Shown piece by piece: positions 22,013 to 33,682 of a stretch of DNA of 60,000 bases; the stretch's first letter is position 1; each line of letters begins with the position of its first letter. Source of the DNA: Membranipora membranacea (Eukaryota; Bryozoa; Gymnolaemata; Cheilostomatida; Membraniporidae). Location of the stretch: the NCBI GenBank assembly GCA_914767715.1, contig OU612072.1, positions 13,270,001 to 13,330,000 on the forward strand, given 5' to 3'. The translations under genes and the position numbers were made by a program. The notes under the pieces were generated by a model that made no database searches, was not told where the DNA came from, and saw only the letters and a list, made by a program, of their open reading frames with translations.

Positions 22013-23040
22013 TAGAGAGCAAGAGACTGTCGGCCTTTTAATTTGATCGCAGTGTTGATTGAATTGTTTCCTAAAATAGGGTTCACAAATATGACCGGTT
22101 TATGCATGCAAGTAATTTACAGCACCCTGAAAATTGAGATGAAAATTTCATTTAGTCCAGCACACCATGATACCTGGGACTTAACGTAATCAAATTGTTA
22201 AGAACTGATGACGTCAGCTCTTCTTCTTAATTTTGCACGCCATTATTTCTCAGCTTTAATAACTTCAGGACTCCAACATCAAACCCAACCACTGTACAAA
22301 AAAGTTTTTGCAATGTCCAGATTAAGTTGTCATCAGCTTTTTTACAATGCCCAGATTGCCCTGTTCCCTTTTATTTGTTGGTGCGAACGTTCAACTCAAA
22401 AAAATTATCTCAACTTGCTAAATACTGAAAAATTGTCTGAGCTTGTATTTACTAACTTCTCTGCGTATTTAATATCCCTGTTGGGGCAACATACTTCTTC
22501 AGCGTACAGTTTCAAAGATTGCCATATGAGAGGGGCATAAATCTGGATAACAGTTTATTAAGGAGTGCCAATGAAGGGATGTGTTGAACCCTCAAACAAC
22601 GCAACTTTTTAAACATTGCAATAGTTCGAACCAACTAACGTCGCAAATGGTGCAAATGATACTTTGTTAAGTATTTTTCATGTCATTTCAATCATTTTTT
22701 TTTCACTTGCAAGGATCATGATAAAAATGGTCACCTCAGAATTCATCGCTGCTGTCGTAAACAAGATGTTTATCAAGACTTCGCACAAGTATGGCAGATA
22801 TCTGCATACATATCAAGCTTGCAATATACCGTCATGTTTTATATAGGCTATGTGTAAAGTTGTCAATAGCTTTACACTTGTTGCGATACAAAAAATGGTA
22901 AAAAATGTTAAAGTATTCATTGATTAACCACTTCATCTCTTTGTGACACATCCTATGTCTACCGAATAACGAATTCCCAAAATGCAGTTTAATGGTTTTC
23001 AGATTGACTTTACGATAATATAACCTGGACAGTATACCAT
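22012..23040 (+). repeat. Segment Y, copy 2 (no gene)
   Basis: Matches 48.55-49.44 kb in the same orientation and 3.6-4.5 kb inverted. The 110-codon frame at 22208-22540 starts outside any recognisable exon and is shortened or shifted in the 48.8 kb copy, so it is not called. Confidence 0.65.
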
Positions 23041-23044
23041 AGGA

Positions 23045-23232
23045 GTAGGAGTAGGAGGTGGCTCAGTTGGTTAGAGCGCTGGACTCCATCACGCAAGTGT
23101 TGCAGGTTGTGGGTTCGAATCCCACTGCAGTCCATTTTATACTGGGGATTTGTTGGCCCCCAGGTGTGCTCCGACCTGCTATGGACAAGAGACTGGCGGA
23201 AGCGGGGCAAGTTGTCAAATATCTTTCTTCCA
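23045..23232 (+). mobile_element. tRNA-derived SINE, intact copy
   Basis: A-box TGGCTCAGTTGG just after 23055, B-box GGTTCGAATCC at 23112-23122, T-arm GTGGG/CCCAC, then a unique body ending near CTTCCAGTTAATAAG. Preceded by a short AGGAGT repeat. Same insertion as at 3.02-3.51 kb. Confidence 0.7.
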
Positions 23233-23880
23233 GTTAATAAGTTACTGACCCAGATATAGTCCAGAATACACAAACATCTATATTCCTGTTTAATTGAACA
23301 AGAGGGGGCAATTTGATAGCATTTATATGTGTACCTTAATACTATGTCTTAGTTCTACACTCTCAATTATTCAGTTTGGGAGAAAATCAATTTATTAACT
23401 AGAGGAAAAACTGAGGAGATAACTCTATAATTTGCCCAAATTATTCCATTGTTTTGCCTTTTTATAGCCTGTTGTGTACTGTCTAATTTAAAAACCTCAC
23501 TGTTTGTGCCTTAATATTTAAATATATATACTGTATACATACATATTTACCTACGAACTATATAATGTTGTTTGGTTAAAAAGCCACTACAGATTGCATC
23601 TAACCAAATTCTATCATCTTGCTCCGCACATTGTAATTTATATGGGACTGAATGCCTCTGACAACCTTGTTGAACAACTCTAGGAGATATTTGGTAGCTT
23701 ATTTTCATATAAAATCAGTTGATATAATGTTTTCAATGACATTGGCTGATGTCTACACAGTAGTGCGGAATCAGAATGCGTCGAATAGGAGCACCATTCC
23801 AAGAAATTTATAATATCATTAAGAAGAAAAAAAAAAAAAAAAGAGATTTCATTCTGTTTGATAATAACCACACAATGCCT
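23233..23880. other. Unique non-coding stretch
   Basis: AT-rich DNA found nowhere else in the window, with an A-rich run at 23823-23842 and no exon signals that can be joined into a gene. Confidence 0.5.
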
Positions 23881-24002
23881 TAAACACTCAAGTTGATGTT
23901 ACCACTTACCATTGTTCAAGTTATATGAATTTAATGGTAGTTGAAATTTCAGACCATTCTAGCTCCAAGTCAGATATTATATATATATTATTATTATTTG
24001 AT

Positions 24003-24125
24003 GAAGTTTATTTTGCATAGAAAATCGTGGCATATCATGAATGTATAATTAAAGCCACTGGTTTGATTTTCCAGTGTATTTTGTATGTAAAGATCGATTT
24101 CTGACAAAAGTTCAGGGCCAAGTTT
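24003..24125 (-). pseudogene. X frame, truncated copy
   Basis: The first ~41 codons after the putative CAG acceptor match X in frame. The 3' end is replaced by a TATTATTATT run at about 23.99 kb. Confidence 0.35.
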
Positions 24126-24390
24126 CTGGGGAATCGGTAGTTTTTTTAAGCTTCCTGTGCATTCTGGTCCAAGTTTAAGGTTTGCAGGCCCACTGGCCCA
24201 TTATAAATAGTCTAAACCATGTGTCGGAAATCAAACCTCATAGTTTGGAATGTATCTGTCAACTTATCGTCACGGAAGGAGAAGACACTCACAGATTAAA
24301 AAAGCATATCTATATCTAATATTGTGATTCAAAATAAGAAGAAAGCTGCTCGATGAATTCGGGATTTTCTTTAAAATTAGCTATTTAGCT

Positions 24391-24630
24391 ATGTCTTTGA
24401 CATGTGAGTTCTGTCAACATCAGGGCCTAAAACGATCGATGAAGTGTTTAACAGCGGACAAATGGCTAGCTGTGAATTCATCGGAAGGTTGCTATGATGA
24501 AATATTCATATACAAATGGGCGTTACGAGAAGTGTATAGCTCAATGAGGGTGTTTTCACTTAATGATGAAACCATATGGATAAACCAAATCTTGATGAGG
24601 TCATTGAGTAATCTGAATTCAAAATGTTAA
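24391..24630 (+). pseudogene. D frame, copy 3, open
   Basis: A 79-codon frame from ATG with no internal stop: CEFCQHQGLKRSMKCL, then TADKWLAVNSSEGCYDEIF, then a charged C-terminal part (REVYSSMRVFSLNDETIW) ending SNLNSKC. Five of its residues are Cys. It could be an exon of an unidentified gene with C downstream on the same strand (about 400 bp away). The C-x2-C plus KC resembles the start of a B-box zinc finger, but the later ligands are absent. Three of six copies remain open. Confidence 0.35.
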
Positions 24631-25039
24631 ATTTTGTTGGAAACTAAACAATCAGGTTGAAACAATCGTTAATGGTACCAGCAGCTCATTCTTCTTATTA
24701 AACTAAAACTAGTTACTGTATAGTTTAAGATTTACCCACACTGGTCTACAATCGAATTTTTGCAGTTTTCAACATTAAAATCCAAAACTCCAATGACAAT
24801 AATATCAAATCTCTCATCTCTTTGTTAATTTCATTCATATATCTAGTGCAGATTAATTCATAGCAACGCTTACAGAGAATATGATCCACTCAATTGATTG
24901 TTATTTTTCCTACAATCAAGAATGGAGATCACCATGAGGTTAATCTAGCTGCATACAGAGGTAGTTTCACATGTTTCTTTATTTCCTTCATCCCGGGGAA
25001 ATTCTAACTTGTAGCTTAAAGTGCCAATAATCAAACACT

Positions 25040-25247
25040 AATGGTGCTGCAGGTAAAGATGACTCGTTGTTCAACCAATTAAACAGCTGCCAAAAAGTGT
25101 AACACGTTTTGAGAAACCAAAATTATATAATCATATGGATAATCTTCCTGGCTGTTCCCATCCGAGGATTTCTGATGAAAGTTCTTTTATATGGAACAGG
25201 AGTGGCTGACAACATACTCTTCACTACCCTATATAATGGTTATCGAA
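25040..25247 (+). pseudogene. C frame, copy 4, frameshifted
   Basis: Retains the AATAAA block next to the end of the frame, as in copy 1. A one-base loss after CTGCAGGTAAA shifts the frame, and the terminal TGA is CGA here. No open frame remains. Confidence 0.5.
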
Positions 25248-25633
25248 TAAAAATCAAATTATTTAAATTTGTCAAGTGCAGGTAAACTTCTTTGTATTTA
25301 TAAGAAAACAAACTTGTACAAAGTGTGCAGGTCAGGGCATAATGGTATTTGTCATGGTTAGAATATCCCTACGGTTTAAGAAAAAATTGAAATGGCCTCT
25401 CAATAAGCAAAAGGCTAACGTCTACTTGTGAAAATTTTCACAAGTACATATGTCAGCGATTTTGCCTATTTATTTCCAAGGTCTATGAGTTAAAAGACAT
25501 TTGAGCCCCGAATATCAATGATTAAAAGTACCAAAATACTATTAATGTTGATAGAGATTGTAACAAAATATGGAGCAATGATTATTTTGTTTAATCAGGA
25601 ATCTTCAATACAAGTGTTTCTCGATGCAGTTTT

Positions 25634-26136
25634 AAAGTGTCTAGGAAAGCAAAAAACAACCACTGTTCATATCAAAGCCTTGTCATTGCAATGAACAAAA
25701 AAAGTAATTTTTTTGCACAAGGACATTATTGAAAGATTTAACCTAATTTAAAGTGCGAAAATCTAAGGTCTAGAAGAGATTACATTATTTAATCTCCCCT
25801 GTAAAAGACTCACATTTAAAGGACGATAGACTTACAGTAAAACAGTAAGCGTAGCCTTGGCCTACCTAGAACACTTACAAGGCTGCATTACTTACACTAG
25901 ACATTATCAACAAATTAGTATTGGACGACGGTAGCGTAGTCAAAGGTAATTTAGTGTTAACACGTAACAGGGGAGATGACATACTGTAGATCCTTCTAGA
26001 ACCTGGATTTTCGCACTTTAAATTAGGTTACGTCATTCAAAAATGTTCTTGTGCTAAAAAATTTTACTATTTTTGTTCATTACAATGGCAAAAATTTGAT
26101 ATGAACAATGGTTGCTTTTTGCTTTCCTAGACACTT
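25634..26136. mobile_element. Foldback element FB1, copy 4
   Basis: About 500 bp with both long inverted ends preserved (AAAGTGTCTAGGAAAGC and GCTTTCCTAGACACTT). Confidence 0.75.
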
Positions 26137-27768
26137 CAAACGTTTCCATTATATTCATTCACAGAATTTAATTTTCTTTCATTATCTTGATTTTTGAGTG
26201 CAATGTGTCTGTATGAGGAACTGCCTTCCACATAAAAACTTTATTGATTAGTGACACTTCTGGAATATCCCTGATATTATTCTACGTCTATTCAAAGGTT
26301 TAGATTTATCTCCTGTCTTAATCTGGCTTTCCCTATCACCTACGGTTAATTGATTGAGGGGAGTCTCTCAATCAAAGAAGAGCTAATCTGTTAAAAACAA
26401 AGCCAAAAATAATTGTTTCTGAGAAGGGACCACTGACTCATTGAGGTAAGCTATTGTGCCTTAGCTTGTCTCTAAACATCACCTTTCCTCGCTATTTTTG
26501 CGACAAAACCTTTAAATATTTTATCTAAAATAGTATTTTGTAATTTTTTGCAAAACTAGAAAATTTTCACAATTGAGCCACCCCGTAACTCAACTGGATC
26601 GTTTAGGTAGTGTCTGGCTAGCAAGGGTCATCTCAAGTCTCATTTGACGGCATGTGCTCATAACTAATGTCTTGCAATTCAATTTATCGCTTATCTAGCC
26701 ACATTTGCCTCATTTGATAACCAATTAGCAGAGTATGAAATTGAGGTTCTCATGAGAGTCTTTAGTTAATAGCTAGATCTCGTAGAAGTGTGAAAATGGA
26801 GCGGAGTTGTGTGGATTCATAACCAATCCGTTATTGCTATTCTGTTGTAAGATGTCACCATCGATAAGGCGACTTAGATGTGTTAATTTGTGAGTCTGTA
26901 CCTTGAAAAGTAAGGTTTACAGGGATACTCAATACACAGAAAGGGTAGTCAGCACCAGCTTAGCCACTTTGATACGGCTAGATCAATGAAGACCTAACAG
27001 AAACATGGCTACTAAAATCTAAGGTCAACAATCATTTTGCGACAATTTAAGAGTTGAGAACACATTCGCAACAGGGAGAAAGGAACAGGTTGACACTGAA
27101 AAGTACATAAGAGAACAGGACAGACAGCAATAAGAGATTGACGTCGGGAAGTGAAATTCTAGCAGACAACTCAATCTGGGCATGGTAAAATTTTGGCGCA
27201 CAGTGGTGGGGTTGGGTGTTTGAGTCCTGATATTACTAGAATTGGGAAATTGAGCAATACTGATGACAGTGAAAAGCTAAGAAGAACAGCTGACATCACC
27301 AGATATTAATAAGTGGATCAATGTTAGTCCTGGGTACTGTGCCATTTTAAAGCTGGATTATTTGACATTTTTTCTCCATTTTTAGCCTGAAGGAAGTTAT
27401 TTATGGAGCAATCATGAACAGGAATTTTAGGGGATAATAAAATCCAATATGCATGCAAATCGAAATACATGTAGTCGCTAATGTATAAGGGCAGAGCACA
27501 CAGCTAGCACTATTGTAGTAATAGTGAGGGCCAAGATGACCCTTTGGCATCGTTGTGTATTAGGTTTCTACAGAATCGAGAGTAGAATAACAAACCACAG
27601 GAAATCAATCCAAATATGGATCATAACCATTTGGTTGTATACTCATCCTATTGTGCCTCCATCCCTCAATGAAGCAGACAGTTTCATACAGTGATATCTA
27701 TTATACAATAAACATTGTATATAGATATTATGCAACTCTGTCAATACAATAAGCAATCCCTCAAATTA

Positions 27769-27990
27769 ACAATGAACAATGATAAACTACATGTACCAGT
27801 ATCAATTGTTTTAAATTTGATTGTGCATTTTAAACATCACAACAAAATTGGCATGAAAATCAATTAAATATGATGTATCATGTATTATATTTAATTGGTT
27901 TTCATGCCCATCGTGTGGTAATGTGTAAAATGCACAATCAAATTTAAAACAATCGATGCAGGTACATGTAGTTTATCATTGTTCGTTGTT
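27769..27990. mobile_element. Foldback element FB2, copy 3
   Basis: Near-palindrome as in the other arms. The centre is slightly longer, with a second ATGTATCATGTAT-type repeat, a form shared with copies 5 and 6. Confidence 0.75.
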
Positions 27991-28342
27991 TAGTGGCCAA
28001 GTGAGGTTGAAAAACTCAAGCTGATTATACCACTTACAATTGTTCAAATTAAAAGAATTTGAGGGTAGTTGCACTTTCAAGACAATCAATCTCAATATCA
28101 AACTTTTAATATATGCCTAGCCACCCAACTTGATGAAAGTCAATTCACGCTTCTTTTTGCTCAATGTTAATGACATTATCGAGTCATGATACATTTACTT
28201 TTATTGATCAATTATCAGTCAGATTTGCAACAAAGACTGAGGGCACCAGCAGGATACCCTTTTATCGCTTACTATTGTTTTGACTTGACAATACAGTCTG
28301 CAGTGAGCTGTCTTCATTTGAAGTGTTCAATGAATCAACTGG

Positions 28343-28425
28343 TATATAAGATCTGGGAAAGCTTTAGTGTTCACTTGTCTTTCCTTCAAACTGCATAGTT
28401 GCACATTTAAGAGAACAGAAGAGAG
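28343..28425 (+). promoter_or_regulatory. dfl3 promoter and 5' UTR exon
   Basis: TATATAAG at 28343-28350 and donor GAGAG|GTGAGT after 28425. The CCAAT element is changed to TTCAAT, as in dfl6. Confidence 0.75.
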
Positions 28426-28937
28426 GTGAGTCAATGTATCTCTCAAAACTACTTGAGATGACCTAATTTATTTGAATGACATTATTTTAATGGCCATCTC
28501 ACCACCAGCATTCACTATAAGTCGTAAACTGTTCCCTATCGGAATTATTTGTTGGCTATTCGGTGAATTGTGTTTGCCGTGATTTGTTAATATTGCTTTC
28601 TAAAATCATAGTATGCTATTTTAATTTGGTCAGACGGGTTCATTATTACACAATTTGTGGCGCTTGATTCGATTTATATCAAAGAGTTAACAGGTTTTAC
28701 CAAATCAGAAGCACAAACATGTTCCATAACATGACTGAACCTGATTGTAGGTCTTGCCTTGATTTTGCAGTTCATTCAACGCTCATTTGTAAGATCAGGA
28801 TCGGATGCATCGCAGTATAACTCATAACATTGTCTATAAATGATTGCATCCCTCTTTGTAGTTTCATTAGACAAATTCTTTTAACTTGTTAAGTCGCCAG
28901 TGTCAAATTTTCTTTATTTACAGAGAAGAAACAAATA

Positions 28938-29764
28938 ATGAAGAGCACTATTATTATATGCATGTTTGTTGTGGTGTTCTGCGCTGTTGCCCAAGGTGAG
29001 ATTTAAATTTAACCAAATTTCTCTCCTTACTACAGAAACTAATGATACAACACTAAAACAAATAAAGAAATACTTTTTTCTAGGAAAATAGTATTGAGTT
29101 GTCTGTTTTTTTTTCTTGCAATAATGTCTGACATCAAGCCTCGGCACAATCTGCTAATTATTCGGGTTCTAATGTAAACTTTGACTTCGAAGAGCAATTA
29201 CCTCTCCCCATTGATCAGTCTATAACTGTCAGTGTCAGTGTTGTATGTCATAGCCGGCCATGAAATGAGTCACGTATACGTCAAATTAATTTTTGTTAGC
29301 TTGCTTGCTTGACCCTTCCTCTTTGAATGACAGAACATTAACAATTTGAGATTTTGGCATTTTAATAGATGTATACGCCATCACAGAATTACATATTGAT
29401 CAGATAACTGTTTGTTTTATACAAATGATGGACAATAATATGGCTATGTGAATATTAAACAATGTTATATGTGTTTGTTATCTGCTTGCTTTAAACAATA
29501 GCGCATGATTATTTGCAAATATAGGTCGATAGAAAACACTTGAAGGAATTGAGTGGAATGGAAAATATCTTATGGTATTTATCCCATTTTTCAGGAAGCA
29601 CTGACGAATCCATGGAATCATATCTGAAAGAGCGTAACAGATGCCAAAACCTCGGTAGACAGTATAATCAAGCGAGACTTGAATGTACAGAGTTCTGTCA
29701 TGCAGGGCATTGCCGAGCAGAGTCAGCTGGCAGATTTCGATACTGTGGGTGCTCTGAATATTAA
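28938..29764 (+). CDS. Defensin-like peptide dfl3 (exons 28938-28995, 29595-29764)
   Basis: Same 58 + 170 nt coding structure. Signal MKSTIIICMFVVVFCAVAQ; mature peptide starts GSTDESMESYLKERNR. The six Cys spacings are unchanged, with variants NQARLE, CHAGHC, GRFRY and the ending CGCSEY. The Asp at mature position 4 replaces Tyr of all the others. The poly(A) hexamer is AATATA rather than AATAAA (about 29811-29816), a weaker variant. About 70 bases downstream the sequence jumps to retroelement-derived DNA, so its natural 3' flank has been replaced. Coding is intact; 3' processing could be altered. Confidence 0.82.
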
Positions 29765-29840
29765 GCAACACAGTGGAACAAATAGTTCTGTAACTCGTTC
29801 TCTTTGTGTTAAATATATGAAATGAGTGAACCCAAAATCT

Positions 29841-31110
29841 GAGATACTAAGGCGGATCCACAACAGTCATTTCAAAACGGAGAAACACAGCACACCATTG
29901 TTTTTTGGTAATTTTCACTGCGGAGAACATGGTTAATACTTGCAATACAAACAACGCAATAATACATAATATAATACATGAATAAGGTATGCAAGGAAAT
30001 CACCCTTGGGTAGGCGTCACATATGATTTCTACTGCTCAGCATTTGGTATCTTTAGCACCAGTTTATGTACTGGTCGCTCAAGGTATGATGCTTACACCG
30101 AGTTAGCACCTGTGGGGAAGTCACTGACGCTGAGCTTGACTTGCCTGACGTGCCCAGCCTGGCTAGGAATCAATTCAGAGATGCGAGAGAGCCTCCACTG
30201 GCATCAGCACACATTATCATCAATAAGCATTACTACATCACCCACACTGAAATGTGTGGATTGTATTAGGTTGCGCAGGACTACAGGGTTGGTTGTTGAG
30301 AGGTAACAACGTCATTTTGCAGACAAGTAATAATGACAAATTTTTGTTTTTGATATTACCGAACTGCAAAATATTGATAACTGTATGATCCTGATTAGTT
30401 AAACGTTACTTTTAAGACACTACACGGCTCGGTATCCAAAATACTACTCGGCTTGACAAATAAAAAACTACTGTCCTTTTTGACAGTCTGAATGAGTGAT
30501 GGGCTCAATGTTACTGAGTCAAGCTCTAACCGCTGCATATGCATATTGATGGGCCAGTTTCACTTTGAAGATATAAATGTTGTGGGATTTTCATTGAATT
30601 TGGTTGAGATTTGTTGTGGAGATGGTTGAGGTTTGTAGTTGCTTCTCTTGATCATATTAGAAGATTTGATGATAGCAGTGATGTGATGAACAGTGACTAG
30701 AAGTGGTTAAAGACAGCAGAAGGTATGCCAATATCGAAGTTGGTTGAGATATGTTGTGAAGTTGGTTGAGATTTCTCATGATTATATTCTTAGGTGTGAT
30801 GGTGGCAGTCATGTGATGAACAAGAACCAGAAGTGATCAGAAATTGCATACCGTAGGTCTTATGATATTTATATAATATTACTGTCATCATTGTAGTATC
30901 CAATCGTTATGAAGTTTGGTCATTATTGAAGGGGGGAGGGGGATAAGCATGATTAAAATCCCCCAAACCATATTAGGTCATTCTCAAAAATGATAATGCT
31001 GTCAACCAGGGTTGATTTATAAAATAGAAATTTAATGCAAAAATCAAAAATACAAAACTTAAGTCAGCCTCGTGACTATGAGTCTCTATTCTTGTATACA
31101 CATGCTGTCT
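29841..31110 (-). repeat. Palindrome-2 spacer, inverted relative to spacer 1
   Basis: Contains LTR-like or element 3' DNA (29.85-30.03), a BEL/Pao fragment on the minus strand, degenerate GGTTGAGATTTGTTGTG repeats (30.60-30.77), a G-rich run near 30.93 kb and about 200 bp also found inverted at 55.12-55.33 kb. No gene seen. Confidence 0.75.
30030..30312 (-). mobile_element. BEL/Pao fragment (DUF5641-like), copy 2
   Basis: The minus strand carries VGDVVMLIDDN, QWRLSRISELIPS, GHVRQVKL and LERPVHKLVL in order, interrupted by the same TGA (30206-30204) and TAA as copy 1. The shared stops show that one dead fragment was duplicated. The plus-strand 105-codon frame 29989-30306 is its antisense. Confidence 0.75.
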
Positions 31111-31694
31111 CAAGGGCAGGCACTTGAGTTTTATCAGTCAATAGCATCAGGAAATGAAATGAACTGCTGGGTCGATGCTGCTATGGATTCAATTTAATCA
31201 GGTAATACAATCTCATTATTAAACTCAAATTCCCGGTCATGTTATTCAACAACAAATTAATTAGTTAACAAAATCTACTAATGAAATACAATGCTGGGTT
31301 ATGTTAGACCAATCAGATGATCAGTGTTTCAGTTTCACATTAAACTAATGTACACTAACTGATCCGAACTTTAGCACAGGGCTTGTTGTCTGTGTCTAAA
31401 TCAACAATTTTCAGACCAGAGTAGCTCTATGACTGGCATGCTAAGAATCTTGATAGAGAATTTTGCCAAGAAAGAAGTTATTTGAGATGTACATCCGCCA
31501 TTATATTAGGGAATTTTCGCTAACTGACACTTATGTGGAAATCAATAGCATATTTTTGGTGAATCTCAATTAGTCATTACTATAATTATAGTTATCTTCA
31601 AGACAACCGATATCAAAAACATTTTGGGTTAACTCATTTCATTTATTTAACACAAAGAGAACGAGTTACAGAACTATTTGTTCCACTGTGTTGC

Positions 31695-32522
31695 TTAATA
31701 TTCAGAGCACCCACAGTAGCGAAGTCTGCCAGCTGACTCTGCTCGGCAATGCCCTGCGTCGCAAAATTCTGTACATTCAAGTCTCGCTCGATTATACTGT
31801 CGACCAAGGTTTTGGCATCTGTTACGCTCTTTCTGATATGCCTCCTGGGATTCGTAAGTGCTTCCTGAAAAGTCGAACGAATACCATGTGCATAAGATAT
31901 TTTCCATTCCACTCAATTCCTTCAAGTGTTTTCTATCAACCTATATTTGCAAATAACCACACGCGTTTGTTTAAAGCAAGCAGATAATAAACACATATAA
32001 CATTGTTTATTATTCACATAGCCATATTGTCCATCATTTGAATAAAACAAGCAGTTATCTGATCAATATGTGATTCTGTGATGACGTATACATCTATTGA
32101 AACGCCAAAATCTCAAGTTGTTAACGTTCTGTCATTCAAAGAAGAAGGGGCTAGCAAACTAGCTAACAAAAATAAATTTGATGAATACGTGACTCATTTC
32201 TTGGCCGTCTTTAACATACAGCACTGACACTGACAGTTAAAGAATGATCAATGGGGAGAGGTTATTGCTCTTCAAAGTTAAAGTTTACAGTAGAACCCGA
32301 GTAATTAGCAGATTGTGTCAAGGCTCGATCTCAGACGTCATGGCAAGAAAAAAAACAGGCAACTCAACATCATTTCCTAGAAAAAAGTATTTCTTTATTT
32401 GCTTTAGTGTTGTCTCATTAGTTTCTGTTGTAAGGAGAGAAATTTGGTTAGTTTTAAACCTCACCTTGGGCAACAGCGCAGAACACCACAACAAACATGC
32501 ATATAATAATAGTGCTCTTCAT
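31695..32522 (-). CDS. Defensin-like peptide dfl4 (exons 32465-32522, 31695-31864)
   Basis: Intact three-exon gene, 75-residue precursor. The signal is identical to dfl2 and dfl3. The mature part starts GSTYESQEAYQKERNR with six Cys at the family spacing, NRARLE, CDAGHC and ending CGCSEY. Splice sites of both introns read GT and AG, and AATAAA is at 31647-31642 on the minus strand. Intron 2 has a small insertion (GTGCAT region) just before the acceptor tract, outside the exon. With dfl2 and dfl5 it forms the 'YQKE / DAGHC' subtype found only in minus-strand arms. Confidence 0.85.
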
Positions 32523-33030
32523 TATTTGTTTTCTTCTCTGTAAATAAAGAAAATTTGACACTGGCGACTTAACAAGTTAAAAGAATTTGTCTAATGAAAC
32601 TACAAAAAGGGATGCAATCATTTATAGACAGTGTTATGAGTTATACTACGATGCATCCGATCATGATCTTACAAATGAGCGTTGAGTGAACTGGAAAATC
32701 AAGGCAAGACTTACAATCTGGGTCAGTCATATTATGGAACATTTTTGTGCTTCTGATTTGGTAAAACCTGTTGAATCTTTGGTATAAATCGAATCAAGCG
32801 CCACAAATGGCGTAATGATGAACCCGTCCAACCAAATTAAAATAGCATAGTATGAATTTAGAAAGCAATATTAACAAATCACGGCCAACACAATATATCG
32901 ATTAGCCAAGAAATAATTATGATAGGGAACAGTTTACGACTGTGTATGCTGGTGGTGAGTTAGCCATTAAAATAAAGTCATTCAAAAAAATTGTTCAACT
33001 CAAGTAGTTTTGACAGATACATTGACTCAC

Positions 33031-33131
33031 CTCTCTTTTGTTCTCTGTTAAATGTGTAACTATGCAGTTTGAAGGAAAGACAAGTGAACACTGAAGCTTT
33101 CCCAGATCTTATATACCGGTTGATTCATTGG
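33031..33131 (-). promoter_or_regulatory. dfl4 promoter and 5' UTR exon
   Basis: CCAAT at 33131-33127, TATATAAG at 33115-33108, and non-coding exon ending at 33031 with donor GAG|GTGAGT (minus strand). Confidence 0.78.
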
Positions 33132-33468
33132 ACGCTTCAAATGAAGACAGCCCACTGCAGATTGTATTGTCAAGTCAAAACAATAGTAAGCCATAAAAGG
33201 GTAGACTGCTGGTGCCCTCAGTCATTGTTACAAATCAGATTGATAATTGATGAATAAAAGTAAATGTATCATGACTCGATAATGTCATTAACATTGAGCG
33301 AAAACAAGCGTGAATTGACTTTCATCAAGTTGGATGGCTAGGCATATATAAAAAGTCTGATATTGAGATTGATTGTCTTGAAAGTTCAACTACCCTCAAA
33401 ATCTTTTACTTTGAACAATTGTATGTGGTATCATCAGCTTGAGTTTTTCAACCTCACTTGGCCACTAA

Positions 33469-33682
33469 ACAATGAACAATGATAAACTACACGTACCTGC
33501 ATCGATTGTTTTAAATTTGATTGTGCATTTTATACATTACCACACAATGGGCATGAAAACCGATTGAATATGATATATCATATTCAATTGATTTTCATTC
33601 CCATTTTGTTTTGATGCTTAAAATGCACAATCAAATTCAAAACAATCGATACTGGTACATTTAGTTTATCATTGTTCATTGC
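33469..33682. mobile_element. Foldback element FB2, copy 4
   Basis: Near-palindrome with central ATATGATATATCATAT; upstream of dfl4. Confidence 0.75.

Larger units (their letters stand above)
23880..29840 (+). repeat. Array arm R4 (complete unit, forward)
   Basis: Order: truncated X (24003-24125, minus), D, C, FB1, non-coding 26.14-27.77 kb, FB2, dfl3. It pairs inverted with R5. It ends abruptly about 70 bases after the dfl3 stop codon, so the ~500 bp 3' flank seen after dfl1 and dfl6 is missing. In 26.14-27.77 kb no gene is seen. Confidence 0.85.

Noticed and set aside
22208-22540. 110-codon frame in segment Y
   Set aside because: The copy at 48.77-49.10 kb breaks it by indels, and there is no signal, domain or splice evidence.
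29989-30306. 105-codon frame (and 11855-12127, 56056-56424, 58185-58379)
   Set aside because: Antisense to the BEL/Pao fragment, whose own strand carries recognisable integrase-end motifs.
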